DNA from: Pollutimonas sp963712655
GTDB lineage: Bacteria; Pseudomonadota; Gammaproteobacteria; Burkholderiales; Burkholderiaceae_B
Direction: 5' to 3'
NCBI GenBank assembly: GCA_963712655.1
Contig: CAVQIT010000002.1
Location: 460,795 to 524,794 of the forward strand
Length of the DNA: 64,000 nt
Shown one piece after another: positions 1-9,347 of this stretch. The position numbers and the translations under genes were made by a program. The notes beneath the pieces are model-generated. The model ran no database searches. It saw only the letters and a program-made list of their open reading frames with translations, and had not been told where the DNA came from. How positions within the stretch are numbered: the stretch's first letter is position 1; each line of letters opens with the position of its first letter.

Positions 1-2
1 AG

Positions 3-473
3 GGGCACAGGCGAATTGCCTTTGTAAATTCGGACACGCGTTTCATGTATGCCCGCGAGCGCCTGCGCGGCTATACCGACGCGCTGGCGCAGTCCGGTAT
101 TGCCGCCCAGCCCGGCTATTGCCTGGCGGTGGACAGTCTGGATTTTTCCGCCGGCAAGCGCGCGGCCGGCATGCTTTTGGCCTTGGCGCAAAGGCCCACT
201 GCCGTGTTTGCCGTTTCCGATACGCTGGCCATCGGCGTGATCAGGGGGCTGCGCGATGCCGGGCTGCGCGTGCCCGAGGATATGGCGGTCATGGGATTTG
301 ACGATATTGCGCTGGCCGAGCAAAGTTGCCCGGCCTTGAGCACGGTCAGGCAGCCTATGCGCGCTTTGGGGCGGCAGGCCGCCGCTTTGCTGCTTGAACA
401 GCTGGATAATCCCGGCGCGCCGTCCGCGGGCGTGTTATTGCCGCACTCTCTTGTGCTGCGGGAGAGCGCCTGA
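3..473 (+). CDS. LacI-family transcriptional regulator, C-terminal part (5' end outside window)
   Basis: The frame is open from the window edge (GHRRIAFVNSDTRF...) and ends in TGA, giving about 156 residues of a periplasmic-binding-protein-like effector domain. The typical end of the fold is visible: AVFAVSDTLAIGVIRGLRDAGLRVPEDMAVMGFDD followed by a TVRQP segment, as in LacI/PurR/RbsR repressors (quoted in pieces; the key residues are the D of SDTLA and the GFDD turn). The DNA-binding head is not in the window. The stop overlaps the next ATG (TGATG), so it is translationally coupled to the sugar ABC ATPase and probably controls that operon in response to its sugar. Ligand unknown. Confidence 0.9.
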   Translation, partial: GHRRIAFVNSDTRFMYARERLRGYTDALAQSGIAAQPGYCLAVDSLDFSAGKRAAGMLLALAQRPTAVFAVSDTLAIGVIRGLRDAGLRVPEDMAVMGFDDIALAEQSCPALSTVRQPMRALGRQAAALLLEQLDNPGAPSAGVLLPHSLVLRESA

Positions 474-1969
474 TGAGCCTCTCTGTGCAGTTCCAGTCCA
501 TCAGCAAGGATTTCGGCCCCGTGCGGGTTTTGCACGAGGTCAGCTTCAATCTGCAGCGCGGACGCGTTTACGGCTTGTTGGGCGAAAATGGCGCAGGCAA
601 GTCCACGCTAATGAAAATCCTGTGCGGCTATGAAAAGCCGTCCGCGGGCCTGGTGGCGATCGACGATCAGGCATGCGAATTCGCTTCCTCGCGCGAGGCC
701 GAGAGCCTGGGCATTGTGTTGATACACCAGGAAATCAACCTGGCCGACGAACTGACGATTGCCGAAAATATTTTCCTGGGCCGCGAAAAGAAACGGGGCT
801 GGTTGCTGGATAACCATGCCATGAATCGCGAGGCTGCGCGCTTGCTGGATATAGTAGGCTTGGCGCGCAGCCCGGATACTAAGGTGGGCCGACTGATAGT
901 CGCTGAAAAGCAATTGGTTGAAATCGCCAAGGCCCTGGCCAAGCATGCCCGCCTGCTGGTCATGGATGAGCCGACCGCGACGTTGACATCCGGCGAGACC
1001 GAAACGCTTTTTGCCTTGATAGAGCAATTCCGCCGGAACGGTGTCACCATTATTTATATATCGCACAAACTGGACGAAGTCGAGCGGGTCACCGACGAAA
1101 TCGTTGTGATGCGCGACGGCAAGTATGTGGCGCGGGCCCCGACGGCAAGTACGTCGCGCAGGCAAATGGCCAACTTGATGGTGGGCCGCGAGTTGGCCGA
1201 TCTGTATCCGGTCAAGACCATGGCGGCTGCCGGCGCGGCGCCCTTGCTCGAGGTCAAAGGCTTGAGCGTGCCAGGATGGGCCGAGGATGTCAGTTTCGAT
1301 GTCCGCCCCGGCGAAATATTGGGTTTTGCCGGGCTGGTCGGCGCGGGGCGCACAGAGCTGTTCGAGGGCTTGCTGGGCTTGCGCGAACGCAGCGGCGGCC
1401 AGGTATTCTTGCAAGGCAAAGAGCGCCGGTTGCGCAGCCCCAGGCAAGCGGCCAGGCATGGCCTGACCTATCTTAGCGAGGACCGCAAGGGCAAGGGAAT
1501 TCTGCTGGCGTTCGGCATGCGCCAGAATGTGACCCTGATGGCGCTGGAGCGCTATGCGCATCCCTTGCTCAGTCCGCAAGCGGAACGCCGCGCCGTGGAT
1601 GCCGCCATACGGGAATTCGGCATACGCGCAGGCAACCCCGACAGTCCGGCATCGGCGCTCTCCGGCGGTAATCAGCAGAAACTCGCGCTGGCCAAGGTAT
1701 TGCAGCCCAGACCCGGCGTCGTCGTTCTCGACGAGCCCACGCGCGGTGTCGACATAGGGGCCAAGCGCGATATTTATTTTTTGATCCATGGGTTGGCACT
1801 GCAAGGCCTGGCGGTCATCGTCATTTCGTCGGAACTGATGGAATTGATCGGCCTGTGCCATCGCGTTGCGGTGATGCGTGCCGGCCGATTGCAGGCGATG
1901 CTCGAATCCGGCCATTTAAACGAAAAGGAGTTGATTGCCCATGCAACCGGAACGCACCACGCCGATTGA
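473..1969 (+). CDS. Ribose-type sugar ABC transporter, ATP-binding protein (two fused NBDs)
   Basis: A 498-residue RbsA/MglA-type protein with two nucleotide-binding domains, which powers sugar uptake at the inner membrane. NBD1 has Walker A GENGAGKST (residues 37-45), Walker B LLVMDEPT (161-168) and the H-loop in YISHK (about 195-199). NBD2 has the degenerate P-loop LVGAGRTE (about 285), a full signature LSGGNQQK (about 393) and Walker B VVLDEPTRGVD (about 410). The weakened signature in NBD1 and degenerate P-loop in NBD2 are normal for this family. It lies between the LacI regulator (1-base overlap) and the permease, which starts 29 bases before its stop. The substrate cannot be read from the sequence. 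Confidence 0.93.
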   Translation: MSLSVQFQSISKDFGPVRVLHEVSFNLQRGRVYGLLGENGAGKSTLMKILCGYEKPSAGLVAIDDQACEFASSREAESLGIVLIHQEINLADELTIAENIFLGREKKRGWLLDNHAMNREAARLLDIVGLARSPDTKVGRLIVAEKQLVEIAKALAKHARLLVMDEPTATLTSGETETLFALIEQFRRNGVTIIYISHKLDEVERVTDEIVVMRDGKYVARAPTASTSRRQMANLMVGRELADLYPVKTMAAAGAAPLLEVKGLSVPGWAEDVSFDVRPGEILGFAGLVGAGRTELFEGLLGLRERSGGQVFLQGKERRLRSPRQAARHGLTYLSEDRKGKGILLAFGMRQNVTLMALERYAHPLLSPQAERRAVDAAIREFGIRAGNPDSPASALSGGNQQKLALAKVLQPRPGVVVLDEPTRGVDIGAKRDIYFLIHGLALQGLAVIVISSELMELIGLCHRVAVMRAGRLQAMLESGHLNEKELIAHATGTHHAD

Positions 1970-2978
1970 GCCATCCATTGCGCCGCCGCCCGGCCCCGCG
2001 CCGGCGCGGCGCGATGCGCCGACATGGGGCAGCCGCCTGCACGGGCTGGGCCCTATAGCCGGCCTGGCGCTGCTGTGCGTTGCGGGCACGGCGCTCAATA
2101 GCAGCTTCGCCGACATCGACAACATCATGAATGTGCTCACGCGCACGGCATTCATCGGCATCATTGCCGTAGGCATGTGCTTTGTGATCATCTCGGGCGG
2201 CATCGATCTCTCGGTGGGATCCATGGCGGCGCTGATTGCCGGAAGCATGATCCTGATCATGAACGCGCTGACCGGAGCCATCGCATCGCCCTTGTGGGTG
2301 ATAGTCCTGGGCATGGTCTTTGCCTTGGCGCTCGGCGCATTGCTGGGTCTCGCGCACGGCCTGCTGATTACGCGCGGCCGCATCGAACCCTTTATCGTCA
2401 CACTGGGCACGCTGGGCATTTTTCGCGCCTATCTCACCTACTTGTCCGATGGCGGCGCCATTACGCTGGACATGGCGGTATCGGACGCCTACAGCCCCGT
2501 GTATTACGGCGGCATGCTGGGCGTGCCGATACCGGTCTGGATATTTATTGTGATTGCGCTGCTGGGCGGCCTGGTGCTGAACCGAACCGCCTTCGGCCGT
2601 TACGTCCAGGCGATAGGCTCCAATGAACAGGTTGCGCGTTATGCCGCCGTGAATGTCGACAGAACCAAAACCCTGACCTATGTGCTGCTGGGGGTTTGCG
2701 TCGGGATCGCCACGGTGCTGTATGTGCCTCGCCTGGGGTCGGCCAGTCCGACCACGGGCTTGTTGTGGGAATTGGAAGCCATCGCGGCGGTCATCGTGGG
2801 CGGCACGGCTCTCAAAGGAGGGGCGGGAACGATGACGGGTACGGTCGTCGGCGCCATATTGTTATCGGTTATCGGCAACATTCTGAATCTGACGAGCATT
2901 ATCAGCGTTTACCTGAATGCCGCTGTGCAGGGCTTTGTGATTATTGTCGTGGCGTTCCTGCAGCGCCGGCGCTTGTAG
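1941..2978 (+). CDS. Ribose-type sugar ABC transporter, permease
   Basis: A 345-residue RbsC-family membrane protein with about eight to ten hydrophobic segments. Family landmarks include VGMCFVIISGGIDLSVGS (about residues 73-90), ITRGRIEPFIVTLGT, the cytoplasmic AIGSNEQVARYAAVNV loop and IVGGTALKGGAGT near the end. The ATG at 1941 is preferred because AAGGAG at 1925-1930 lies ten bases upstream; a TTG at 1935 is too close to that site. It overlaps the ATPase stop. It should form the homodimeric channel for the binding protein encoded downstream. Confidence 0.92.
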   Translation: MQPERTTPIEPSIAPPPGPAPARRDAPTWGSRLHGLGPIAGLALLCVAGTALNSSFADIDNIMNVLTRTAFIGIIAVGMCFVIISGGIDLSVGSMAALIAGSMILIMNALTGAIASPLWVIVLGMVFALALGALLGLAHGLLITRGRIEPFIVTLGTLGIFRAYLTYLSDGGAITLDMAVSDAYSPVYYGGMLGVPIPVWIFIVIALLGGLVLNRTAFGRYVQAIGSNEQVARYAAVNVDRTKTLTYVLLGVCVGIATVLYVPRLGSASPTTGLLWELEAIAAVIVGGTALKGGAGTMTGTVVGAILLSVIGNILNLTSIISVYLNAAVQGFVIIVVAFLQRRRL

Positions 2979-3062
2979 AGGTGGCAGCCTGGTCGGGGCC
3001 TCCCCGGTCTTTATCGCAACAAGACTCTTGCGATCCTTTATCTATCATGTATGGAGACAGCA

Positions 3063-4028
3063 ATGAAATTTTCGATGCCAAAATTGCTTATGGCCGCATT
3101 GGCCGCCGCGACCGTGAGCCTGTCCAATGGCGCCATGGCCCAAGAGAAAATCAACCTGGGCGTGTCCATACCGGCAGCCACTCACAGCTTTACGGCGGGG
3201 GTGGTGTGGTGGTCCAATCAGGCCAAGGCCGAACTCGAAAAGGCCCATCCCGATCTCAAGGTAACGGTCAAGACGTCCAGCGGCGCGCCTGAACAGGCCA
3301 ACCAGTTGCAGGATTTGCTGACCGTCAACAAAATCAACGCGCTGGTCATTATGCCGTTCGAGTCCGCGTCGTTGACCCAGCCCGTCGCGCAGTTGAAGAA
3401 AAAGGGCGTCTATGTCACCGTGGTGGACCGCGGCTTGACGGACACCAGCGCGCAAGACGCCTACGTGTCGGGCGACAACACGGCCTTTGGGCGGCTGCCC
3501 GCGGAATACCTGGTGAAAAAGCTCAACGGCAAGGGAAATATTGTCGCCTTGCGCGGCATAGCCACCACGCTCGATAACGAACGCATGGACGCTTTCAATG
3601 AGGTCATCAAGAAACACCCTGATATCAAGCTGCTCGATGCGCGCTACGGCAATTGGAATCGCGACGACGCCTTCAAGGTCATGCAAGACTACCTGACCCG
3701 CTTCAAGCATATCGATGCGGTCTGGGCGGCCGATGACGACATGGCATTCGGCGTGCTCAGAGCCATTGAGCAGTCCAAGCGCACCGATATCAAAGAAGTC
3801 TTCGGAGGCGCCGGCGCCAAGGGCATGGTCAAGACCATCATCGACGGCAGCAACCCTCTTGTGCAGGCCGATGTTTCCTATTCGCCCAAGTTTATCTACG
3901 ACGCCATCAAGCTGACCGCCGAAGCGCGCCTGAAGGGCGAGAAGCTGCCGGCCAAGACCATTATTCCATCGGTGCTGATCACCAAGGAAAACGCCAAGAG
4001 CTTCTACTTTCCAGACTCTCCGTTTTAA
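3063..4028 (+). CDS. Periplasmic sugar-binding protein of the ribose-type ABC transporter
   Basis: A 321-residue RbsB-like protein. The N-terminus (MKFSMPKLLMAALAAATVS...) is a Sec signal peptide with likely cleavage after NGAMA, before QEKINLGVSIP. The mature protein has the type I periplasmic-binding fold with motifs such as NALVIMPFESASL and AVWAADDDMAFG. The ATG at 3063 is chosen over 3051 because GGAGAC (3053-3058) is a good ribosome site for it and the signal peptide starts there. It is the third component of the transporter, 84 bases after the permease. Ligand unknown; the downstream isomerase and oxidoreductase suggest a cyclic or rare sugar. Confidence 0.92.
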   Translation: MKFSMPKLLMAALAAATVSLSNGAMAQEKINLGVSIPAATHSFTAGVVWWSNQAKAELEKAHPDLKVTVKTSSGAPEQANQLQDLLTVNKINALVIMPFESASLTQPVAQLKKKGVYVTVVDRGLTDTSAQDAYVSGDNTAFGRLPAEYLVKKLNGKGNIVALRGIATTLDNERMDAFNEVIKKHPDIKLLDARYGNWNRDDAFKVMQDYLTRFKHIDAVWAADDDMAFGVLRAIEQSKRTDIKEVFGGAGAKGMVKTIIDGSNPLVQADVSYSPKFIYDAIKLTAEARLKGEKLPAKTIIPSVLITKENAKSFYFPDSPF

Positions 4029-4094
4029 GCCTTGCCGGCATCGCCGCGTGTCCGGAAGCATTGTCATCGTTATTGCAGGGATGTGCATTTCACC

Positions 4095-5150
4095 ATGAAA
4101 ACTATTCAAGGGCCGGGGATATTCCTGGCGCAGTTCGCAGGCAAGCAAGCGCCCTTCGATAGCCTGGAAGGCTTGGCTGGCTGGGCAGCCGGGCTGGGCT
4201 ACAAGGGTGTGCAGATACCGACAGGCGATCCGGCGTTGTTCGATTTGCGGCAGGCCGCCGATAGTCAGGCATATTGCGACGATGTAAGCGGCATGCTGGC
4301 CGCGCATGGCCTGGCGATCACCGAGCTCTCGACTCATCTGCAAGGACAGCTTCTGGCCGTTCATCCGGCCTATGATGCCTTGTTCGACGGCTTTGCCGCG
4401 CCCGCCGTGCGCGGCAATCCGGCCGCCCGCACGCAATGGGCGCGCGATCAATTGCTGCTGGCGGCCAAGGCTTCAGGGCGCTTGGGCCTGAAAGCGCACG
4501 CGACGTTTTCAGGCGCTCTGGCCTGGCCGTATCTTTATCCATGGCCGCAACGGCCGGCGGGGCTGGTCGAAGAGGCGTTCGCCGAATTGGCGCGCCGCTG
4601 GCGTCCGATACTGGATGCGTTCGACGACGCGGGCGTGGATGTCGGCTACGAGCTCCATCCCGGCGAAGACCTGCACGATGGGCTGACGTTCGAACGATTC
4701 CTGGATGCGGTGGGGGGGCACGCCCGGGCGGCTATTCTGTACGATCCCAGCCACTTTGTATTGCAGCAACTGGACTACCTGGCTTTCATCGATATTTATC
4801 ACGAGCGCATCGTCTCGTTTCATGTCAAGGACGCCGAGTTTCGGCCCAATGGACGCCAGGGTGTGTATGGCGGGTTCGCCGACTGGATAGATCGCGCCGG
4901 ACGTTTTCGTTCTTTGGGGGATGGCCAGGTGGATTTCAGTTCGATTTTCTCCAAAATGGCGCAATACGATTTTCCGGGCTGGGCCGTGCTGGAATGGGAG
5001 TGCTGTCTCAAGCATTCCGGGCAAGGTGCGGCGGAAGGGGCGCCGTTCATCGCCCGGCATATCATCCAGGTCGCCGATCGCGCTTTTGATGATTTCGCCA
5101 AAAGCGGCATGCCGAAAGAGCGGCATAAAAAACTTCTGGGAATTAATTGA
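4095..5150 (+). CDS. TIM-barrel sugar phosphate isomerase/epimerase family protein
   Basis: A 351-residue xylose-isomerase-like TIM-barrel enzyme (IolE/hydroxypyruvate isomerase superfamily). Candidate metal ligands lie in YELHPGEDLHDG, ILYDPSHF and IVSFHVKDAEF, the last being the usual substrate/metal-binding strand. Start at ATG 4095 (MKTIQGPGIFLAQF); an upstream alternative frame start gives a tail unlike the family. It sits between the sugar-binding protein and a Gfo/Idh/MocA dehydrogenase, a pairing common in inositol-like and rare-sugar catabolism. Exact reaction unknown. Confidence 0.85.
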   Translation: MKTIQGPGIFLAQFAGKQAPFDSLEGLAGWAAGLGYKGVQIPTGDPALFDLRQAADSQAYCDDVSGMLAAHGLAITELSTHLQGQLLAVHPAYDALFDGFAAPAVRGNPAARTQWARDQLLLAAKASGRLGLKAHATFSGALAWPYLYPWPQRPAGLVEEAFAELARRWRPILDAFDDAGVDVGYELHPGEDLHDGLTFERFLDAVGGHARAAILYDPSHFVLQQLDYLAFIDIYHERIVSFHVKDAEFRPNGRQGVYGGFADWIDRAGRFRSLGDGQVDFSSIFSKMAQYDFPGWAVLEWECCLKHSGQGAAEGAPFIARHIIQVADRAFDDFAKSGMPKERHKKLLGIN

Positions 5151-5156
5151 GGAACG

Positions 5157-6317
5157 ATGGCGATGCATAAGCGTATAAAACTTGGCATGGTGGGCGGAGG
5201 CCGGGGGGCTTTCATTGGCGCGGTACACCGCATGGCGGCGCGCCTGGACGACCGCTACGAACTGGTGGCGGGCGCCTTGTCCAGCGACCCCGATCGCGCC
5301 GCGGCGAGCGCCGACGATATCGGCATAGTGCCGGAACGCAGCTACGCCGACTGGGGGGAAATGGCGGCGCGTGAAGGCGCTATGCAGCGTAGCGGGCAGG
5401 GCGGCATCGAAGTGGTTTCCATCGTTACCCCCAACTATTTGCATGCCCCCATCGCCAAGGCTTTTATGCGGCAGGGCATACATGTTATTTGCGACAAGCC
5501 GCTGGCCGTATCGCTGGACGAGGCGCTTGAGCTGCGAACGCTGGCGCGGCAAAGCGGCGTGTTGTTTGTATTGACGCACACGTATACCGGCTATCCCATG
5601 ATACGCCACGCGCGCGCGCTGGTGGCCGAAGGAGCGATCGGCGAATTGCGCCTGTTGCAGGCGGAATATTCTCAGGACTGGTGGGCCAGCGCCGCCGCGC
5701 TTACCGGGGATGGCGGCTGGCGCGGGAATCCGGCAATTGCCGGCCCGGTGGGCACGCTCGGCGATGTGGGAATACATGCCTATCAATTGGCCAGCTATGT
5801 AAGCGGCCGCGAACCCGATGAGATTTCGGCCGAACTGCATTCTTTCGCGCCGGGCCGAGTGCTGGATGATCATGTGCAAGTCATGATGCGTTATGCCAAC
5901 GGCGCGCGCGGCACCTTATGGGCCAGCCAGGTGGCTACCGGCTGCGAAAATGCGCTTACCTTGCGGGTGTACGGCAGCCTTGCGCAACTTAGCTTCAATC
6001 AGGAAGAGCCGAATGTCTTGTGGCTCACTCCGCAAGGGGGCGCCGCGCAGCGTCTTACGCGCGGCCGCGCGCAGAGCGATGCGGCCATCGGCGCGACGCG
6101 TATTCCGGCCGGCCATCCAGAGGGCTACATTGAAGCCTTTGCCCAGCTATACCGCGATGCCGCGGATCAAATCGCGGCTCTGGACACAGGCCGGGCGCAA
6201 GCGCCCGGCACCGGGTCATTGCCGGGAGTGTGCGATGGCGTATCGGGTCACAGGTTCATCGAGGCAGTATTGAAAAGCCATCGCGCAAACAGCGCCTGGG
6301 TCAGGCTTGAACAATAA
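5157..6317 (+). CDS. Gfo/Idh/MocA-family NAD(P)-dependent oxidoreductase
   Basis: A 386-residue dehydrogenase. The N-terminal Rossmann fold shows the dinucleotide motif GMVGGGRGAFIGAVH (about residues 10-24), and IVTPNYLHAPIAKAFMRQGIHVICDKPLA carries the family EKP-type motif as DKP. The central GDVGIHAYQLA (G-D-x-x-x-H) supplies the catalytic histidine region. A GAGGA ribosome site precedes the ATG, six bases after the isomerase stop. It probably oxidises or reduces the imported sugar or its isomer in the cytoplasm. The exact substrate cannot be inferred. Confidence 0.9.
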   Translation: MAMHKRIKLGMVGGGRGAFIGAVHRMAARLDDRYELVAGALSSDPDRAAASADDIGIVPERSYADWGEMAAREGAMQRSGQGGIEVVSIVTPNYLHAPIAKAFMRQGIHVICDKPLAVSLDEALELRTLARQSGVLFVLTHTYTGYPMIRHARALVAEGAIGELRLLQAEYSQDWWASAAALTGDGGWRGNPAIAGPVGTLGDVGIHAYQLASYVSGREPDEISAELHSFAPGRVLDDHVQVMMRYANGARGTLWASQVATGCENALTLRVYGSLAQLSFNQEEPNVLWLTPQGGAAQRLTRGRAQSDAAIGATRIPAGHPEGYIEAFAQLYRDAADQIAALDTGRAQAPGTGSLPGVCDGVSGHRFIEAVLKSHRANSAWVRLEQ

Positions 6318-6382
6318 ATAGCCCGGTACAATGGCTGCGCCCCAGTAGCGGTCTTTGTCCTATTTATCAGCCGAAAGCAGCC

Positions 6383-7417
6383 ATGATCAAAAGCCCGGCC
6401 CGCAGTACGATTGCCGATGTGGCGCGTCATGCGGGCGTTTCCAAAGCCACGGTATCGCGCTTCCTGAATCATCGCGATACCTTGCTGTCGCCCGAAATCG
6501 CCGGTCGCGTCGAAGCGGCGATTGCGGAACTCGGCTACGTGCCCAGTCCCATGGCGCAGTCGCTCAAGCGCGGGCGTTCGCGCCTGATCGGCCTGGTGGT
6601 CGCCGACATTACCAACCCTTATTCGGTGGCCGTTTTGCGTGGCGCCGAGCAGGCATGCCGCGAGGCTGGCTATCTGCTTATGTTGTTCAACCTGGGCAAC
6701 GAGGGCGAGCGCGAAAGCGCCGGCATACGCGCCTTGTCGTCGTATCGGGTGGAAGGATTCATTCTCAATACCATGGGTCACGACGCCGGAGCGCTGCTCG
6801 AGACAGCGCGCCAGGGCAGGCCTATTGTCCTGGTCGACCGATTGCACCAGGGTCTGGATGTGGACTTTGTTTCGCTGGACAACCGCCAGGCCATTTACCT
6901 TAGCGCGCAGCATTTGCTTGACGCGGGTTACCGCGAGCTGTTGCTGGTGACCGAGCCATTGGAGGGTGTCAGTTCGCGGACAGAACGCCTGCATGCTTTT
7001 GATTCTTTTGTCCATCAGCGGCAACATGAATTGACCGTATCCGGCCAATGCGTGGAAAGCCTGGAGCAGGGGCAAGAGGCGTTGATCGCCGCGCTGCAGG
7101 CATCGCGCGCGCGAGCGCTGGCGCGTTCGACGATGCCCGCGGTCATTTCCAACAACGCGGTGGTGACCTTGCGCATCGTTGCCGCGGCGGCGCGGCTGGG
7201 CTGGCGCCTGGGCAAGGACCTAGGGCTGGTGGGCATTGACGATACCGAGTGGGCGCCTTATGTCGGGCCGGGGATAAGCACGGTGTCCCAGCCCACCGAC
7301 CAGCTTGGACGCATGGCGGCGCAATGCCTGATGCAGCGCGTGGCCGGCTCCAATGTTCCGCCGCGTAAAGCCTTGTTGCCGGGGACGCTGATGCCGCGCG
7401 GGTCGTCTCGGCCATAA
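6383..7417 (+). CDS. ptxS: LacI-family repressor, PtxS-like
   Basis: A 344-residue LacI-family repressor. The N-terminal helix-turn-helix is IADVARHAGVSKATVSRFLN (about residues 10-29), followed by the hinge with PMAQSLKRGRSRLIGLVV and the effector domain (DITNPYSVAVLRGAEQACR, GLVGIDDTEWA). The hinge and start of the core recall PtxS of Pseudomonas, the 2-ketogluconate-responsive repressor. A perfect copy of the PtxS operator stands at 10324-10337 in front of kguE/kguK/kguD homologues, supporting that name by context. It could instead regulate the ABC operon just upstream (66-base gap). The family is certain; the ortholog name is an inference. Confidence 0.72.
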   Translation: MIKSPARSTIADVARHAGVSKATVSRFLNHRDTLLSPEIAGRVEAAIAELGYVPSPMAQSLKRGRSRLIGLVVADITNPYSVAVLRGAEQACREAGYLLMLFNLGNEGERESAGIRALSSYRVEGFILNTMGHDAGALLETARQGRPIVLVDRLHQGLDVDFVSLDNRQAIYLSAQHLLDAGYRELLLVTEPLEGVSSRTERLHAFDSFVHQRQHELTVSGQCVESLEQGQEALIAALQASRARALARSTMPAVISNNAVVTLRIVAAAARLGWRLGKDLGLVGIDDTEWAPYVGPGISTVSQPTDQLGRMAAQCLMQRVAGSNVPPRKALLPGTLMPRGSSRP

Positions 7418-7540
7418 TCGCGTAGCCGATGTGGGCTGAATGGCGTTTGCTTAGCGCTGTTGTGCCGATACAGGCGATGCCAGGATGTTGGCTGAGCAGC
7501 GGGAGGTTGGATCTTTTGCTGATGGGGGTTCATCTTGGCT

Positions 7541-7905
7541 GCGATCGCTTGAGTCGTCTGCTGGCGAAGTCCGTACTGTTTGCGGGCTGTATTCGTATTT
7601 GCTGTCAGTGTTTGTATTTGCTGGCGATGGTCATATTTCTAGTGCCGTCCGTCGGGGATAAGGCCTGTGGCGTCCAGCCCGGTCGGCCGTTCAGGCGCCT
7701 GCGCGCCTGACACCGCTCGCTTGTCCGGCGGCCGCTGCTTGGTGGAGCTCTTCTTGATGTCCTGCGCGGCACGCCTGCCTACGATTCCACTTGCTCGGCC
7801 TCCGACGGGCTGGACGCCACAGGCCTTACCCCCGACGGACTCTGGTGTGTCTCAAACACGGGCGCTGGCACGGTCTGGGTTCTTGCGCTTCGTTGGGTCG
7901 TGTGG
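7541..7905 (+). repeat. Left copy of a ~370-bp structured inverted-repeat element
   Basis: This stretch reappears in reverse complement at 9785-10162. A 38-bp core (7678-7715) is identical in both and carries an 8-bp stem with a 4-base loop (TCAGGCGC/GCGCCTGA). Around the core, arms 7647-7686 and 7802-7840 are complementary over about 38 of 40 positions. The outer part (7541-7646) consists of degenerate units of about 20 bases of the type TTTGCTGGCGATGGTCATAT. Short reading frames across it have no recognisable family, so I do not call a gene. The flanks 7418-7540 and 7906-7949 contain nothing recognisable. Confidence 0.8.
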
Positions 7906-7986
7906 TTGCTGATCGAAGACATTACAGTGCCCGGCAATTTCCGGCCCCTACGGTGAACTGACCCCCAGAAGTTGGACGGTCATAGA

Positions 7987-8820
7987 TTAGAGGGCCAAGG
8001 CCTGAGTTCGGTATTGCACCGGACTCAGGCCTTTTAGTTTGGTCCTGATGCGGTCGTGATTGTAGTAGTGGATGTACTGGCGGATGCCGGCCTGGAGTTG
8101 CTCAATACTCTCGAAGCGGTTCAGATAGAAGAACTCGGACTTCAGGGTGCCGAAGAAGCTTTCCATGGCGGCATTGTCCAGACAGTTTCCCCTGCGTGAC
8201 ATGCTCTGGGTCAGACCCCGCTCGATGAGTTGACGCTGATAGGCGGGCATTTGATATTGCCAGCCTTGGTCGGAATGCAGGAGCGGAGCGTCCTTGCCAG
8301 AGAGCTTGGCCAGCGCCTTTTTGAGCATGCTGCTCACCAGTGGGAAGTGAGGCCGCCGCTGCATTGTATAGGACACAATTTCGCCGTTGTACAGGTCCAT
8401 CACTGGTGAGAGATACAGCCTGTGTCCCTGGACGTTGAACTCGGTCACATCAGTGACCCACTTCTGATTCGGTCGTTGTGCCTGGAATTGGCGAGCCAGG
8501 ACATTAGGGACATTGGCTTGCTGTCCTCGATAGGAACGGTACTTTTTTGGCCGCACCAGAGACTTCAGTCCCACTGCCTGCATCAGTCGCTGTACCGTCT
8601 TGTGGTTGACCATCTCACCTGCCTGGCGTAGCGCCGCCGTAATGCGTCGGTAGCCGTAGCGGCCCTTGTGACACTCATACACAGCGCGGATGCGTGCCTT
8701 TAACCCCGCATGCGGATCCTCAGTCTGCTGGGCCTTGGCCTGATAGTAAAACGTGCTGCGTGACAGGTCCGCTGCCTTCAGCAGCCTCGTCAACGTGTGG
8801 CCTTGCCTCAGTTCGAGCAC
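7987..8820 (-). CDS. IS3-family transposase OrfB (DDE integrase core)
   Basis: A 277-residue catalytic half of the transposase. The HTH_21-like region KGRYGYRRITAALR is followed by the rve core with D124 (WVTDVTEF), D184 (LLHSDQGWQY) and E220 (NAAMESFFG); the D-to-E spacing of 35 is standard. The nominal start is a GTG overlapping the orfA stop (TAGTG). The frame is also open upstream (EKAQVVLELRQ), so the active product is probably an OrfAB fusion made by -1 frameshifting near the A5G run at about 8830-8837. Confidence 0.95.
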   Translation of the reverse strand: MLELRQGHTLTRLLKAADLSRSTFYYQAKAQQTEDPHAGLKARIRAVYECHKGRYGYRRITAALRQAGEMVNHKTVQRLMQAVGLKSLVRPKKYRSYRGQQANVPNVLARQFQAQRPNQKWVTDVTEFNVQGHRLYLSPVMDLYNGEIVSYTMQRRPHFPLVSSMLKKALAKLSGKDAPLLHSDQGWQYQMPAYQRQLIERGLTQSMSRRGNCLDNAAMESFFGTLKSEFFYLNRFESIEQLQAGIRQYIHYYNHDRIRTKLKGLSPVQYRTQALAL

Positions 8821-9347
8821 TACTTGCGCTTTTTCTGCGCAGCTTGCTCTTTGGCCTGAAGCAAGGCCCGCAATTTTTTTAGGTAGGCCACCTCCGCACG
8901 CAGATACTGGACCTCTTGCATCAGGTCTTGGCGGGAGCGCTTGTCATCAAGCAACGGATCTGCGGATTTGGGCGATTCAGGGGCTGACATCTTCTTCGGG
9001 CGGCCTCGGGGTTTGGGCTGAAGTCCAGCCACACCCCTCTCATGATACCGGCATTGCCAGTCAGCGATGATGCCTGTCCCACCTCGAATATTGAACAGCG
9101 CAATCGCCTGATTGGCTGATAGTTCCTCTTGCTGCATCCGGTGCAGCACAGACAGCTTGAATTCTGCACTGTAGTGGCTGAATTTCTTGCGTAGGCCTAG
9201 CTGCCCATGTTGCCGGTAGGCAGCGACCCAGCGCTTCACCATCGCATAGTCAAGACCATAGCGCCGCGCAACAGACCTGAAGCCTTGTGGCCCCGTCTCG
9301 TAGCTTTGCACTACGGATAGCTTGAATTGCTCATCGTACTTCGCCAT
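8820..9347 (-). CDS. IS3-family transposase OrfA (DNA-binding subunit)
   Basis: A 175-residue protein starting MAKYDEQFKLSVVQ, the usual start for IS150-group OrfA; a longer frame to 9380 is unlikely. Two helix-turn-helix segments are visible (about residues 6-50 and 58-105), then a basic GRPKK stretch and a C-terminal leucine-zipper-like coiled coil (LMQEVQYLRAEVAYLKKLRA). It ends in a lysine-rich tail over a slippery AAAAAG just before the stop, consistent with programmed frameshifting into OrfB. Confidence 0.93.
   Translation of the reverse strand: MAKYDEQFKLSVVQSYETGPQGFRSVARRYGLDYAMVKRWVAAYRQHGQLGLRKKFSHYSAEFKLSVLHRMQQEELSANQAIALFNIRGGTGIIADWQCRYHERGVAGLQPKPRGRPKKMSAPESPKSADPLLDDKRSRQDLMQEVQYLRAEVAYLKKLRALLQAKEQAAQKKRK

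Noticed and set aside
7429..7710. 93-codon open frame on the plus strand after ptxS
   Set aside because: It runs through the degenerate tandem units and one hairpin arm of the repeat element, has no recognised family, and is not preserved as a frame in the inverted copy.
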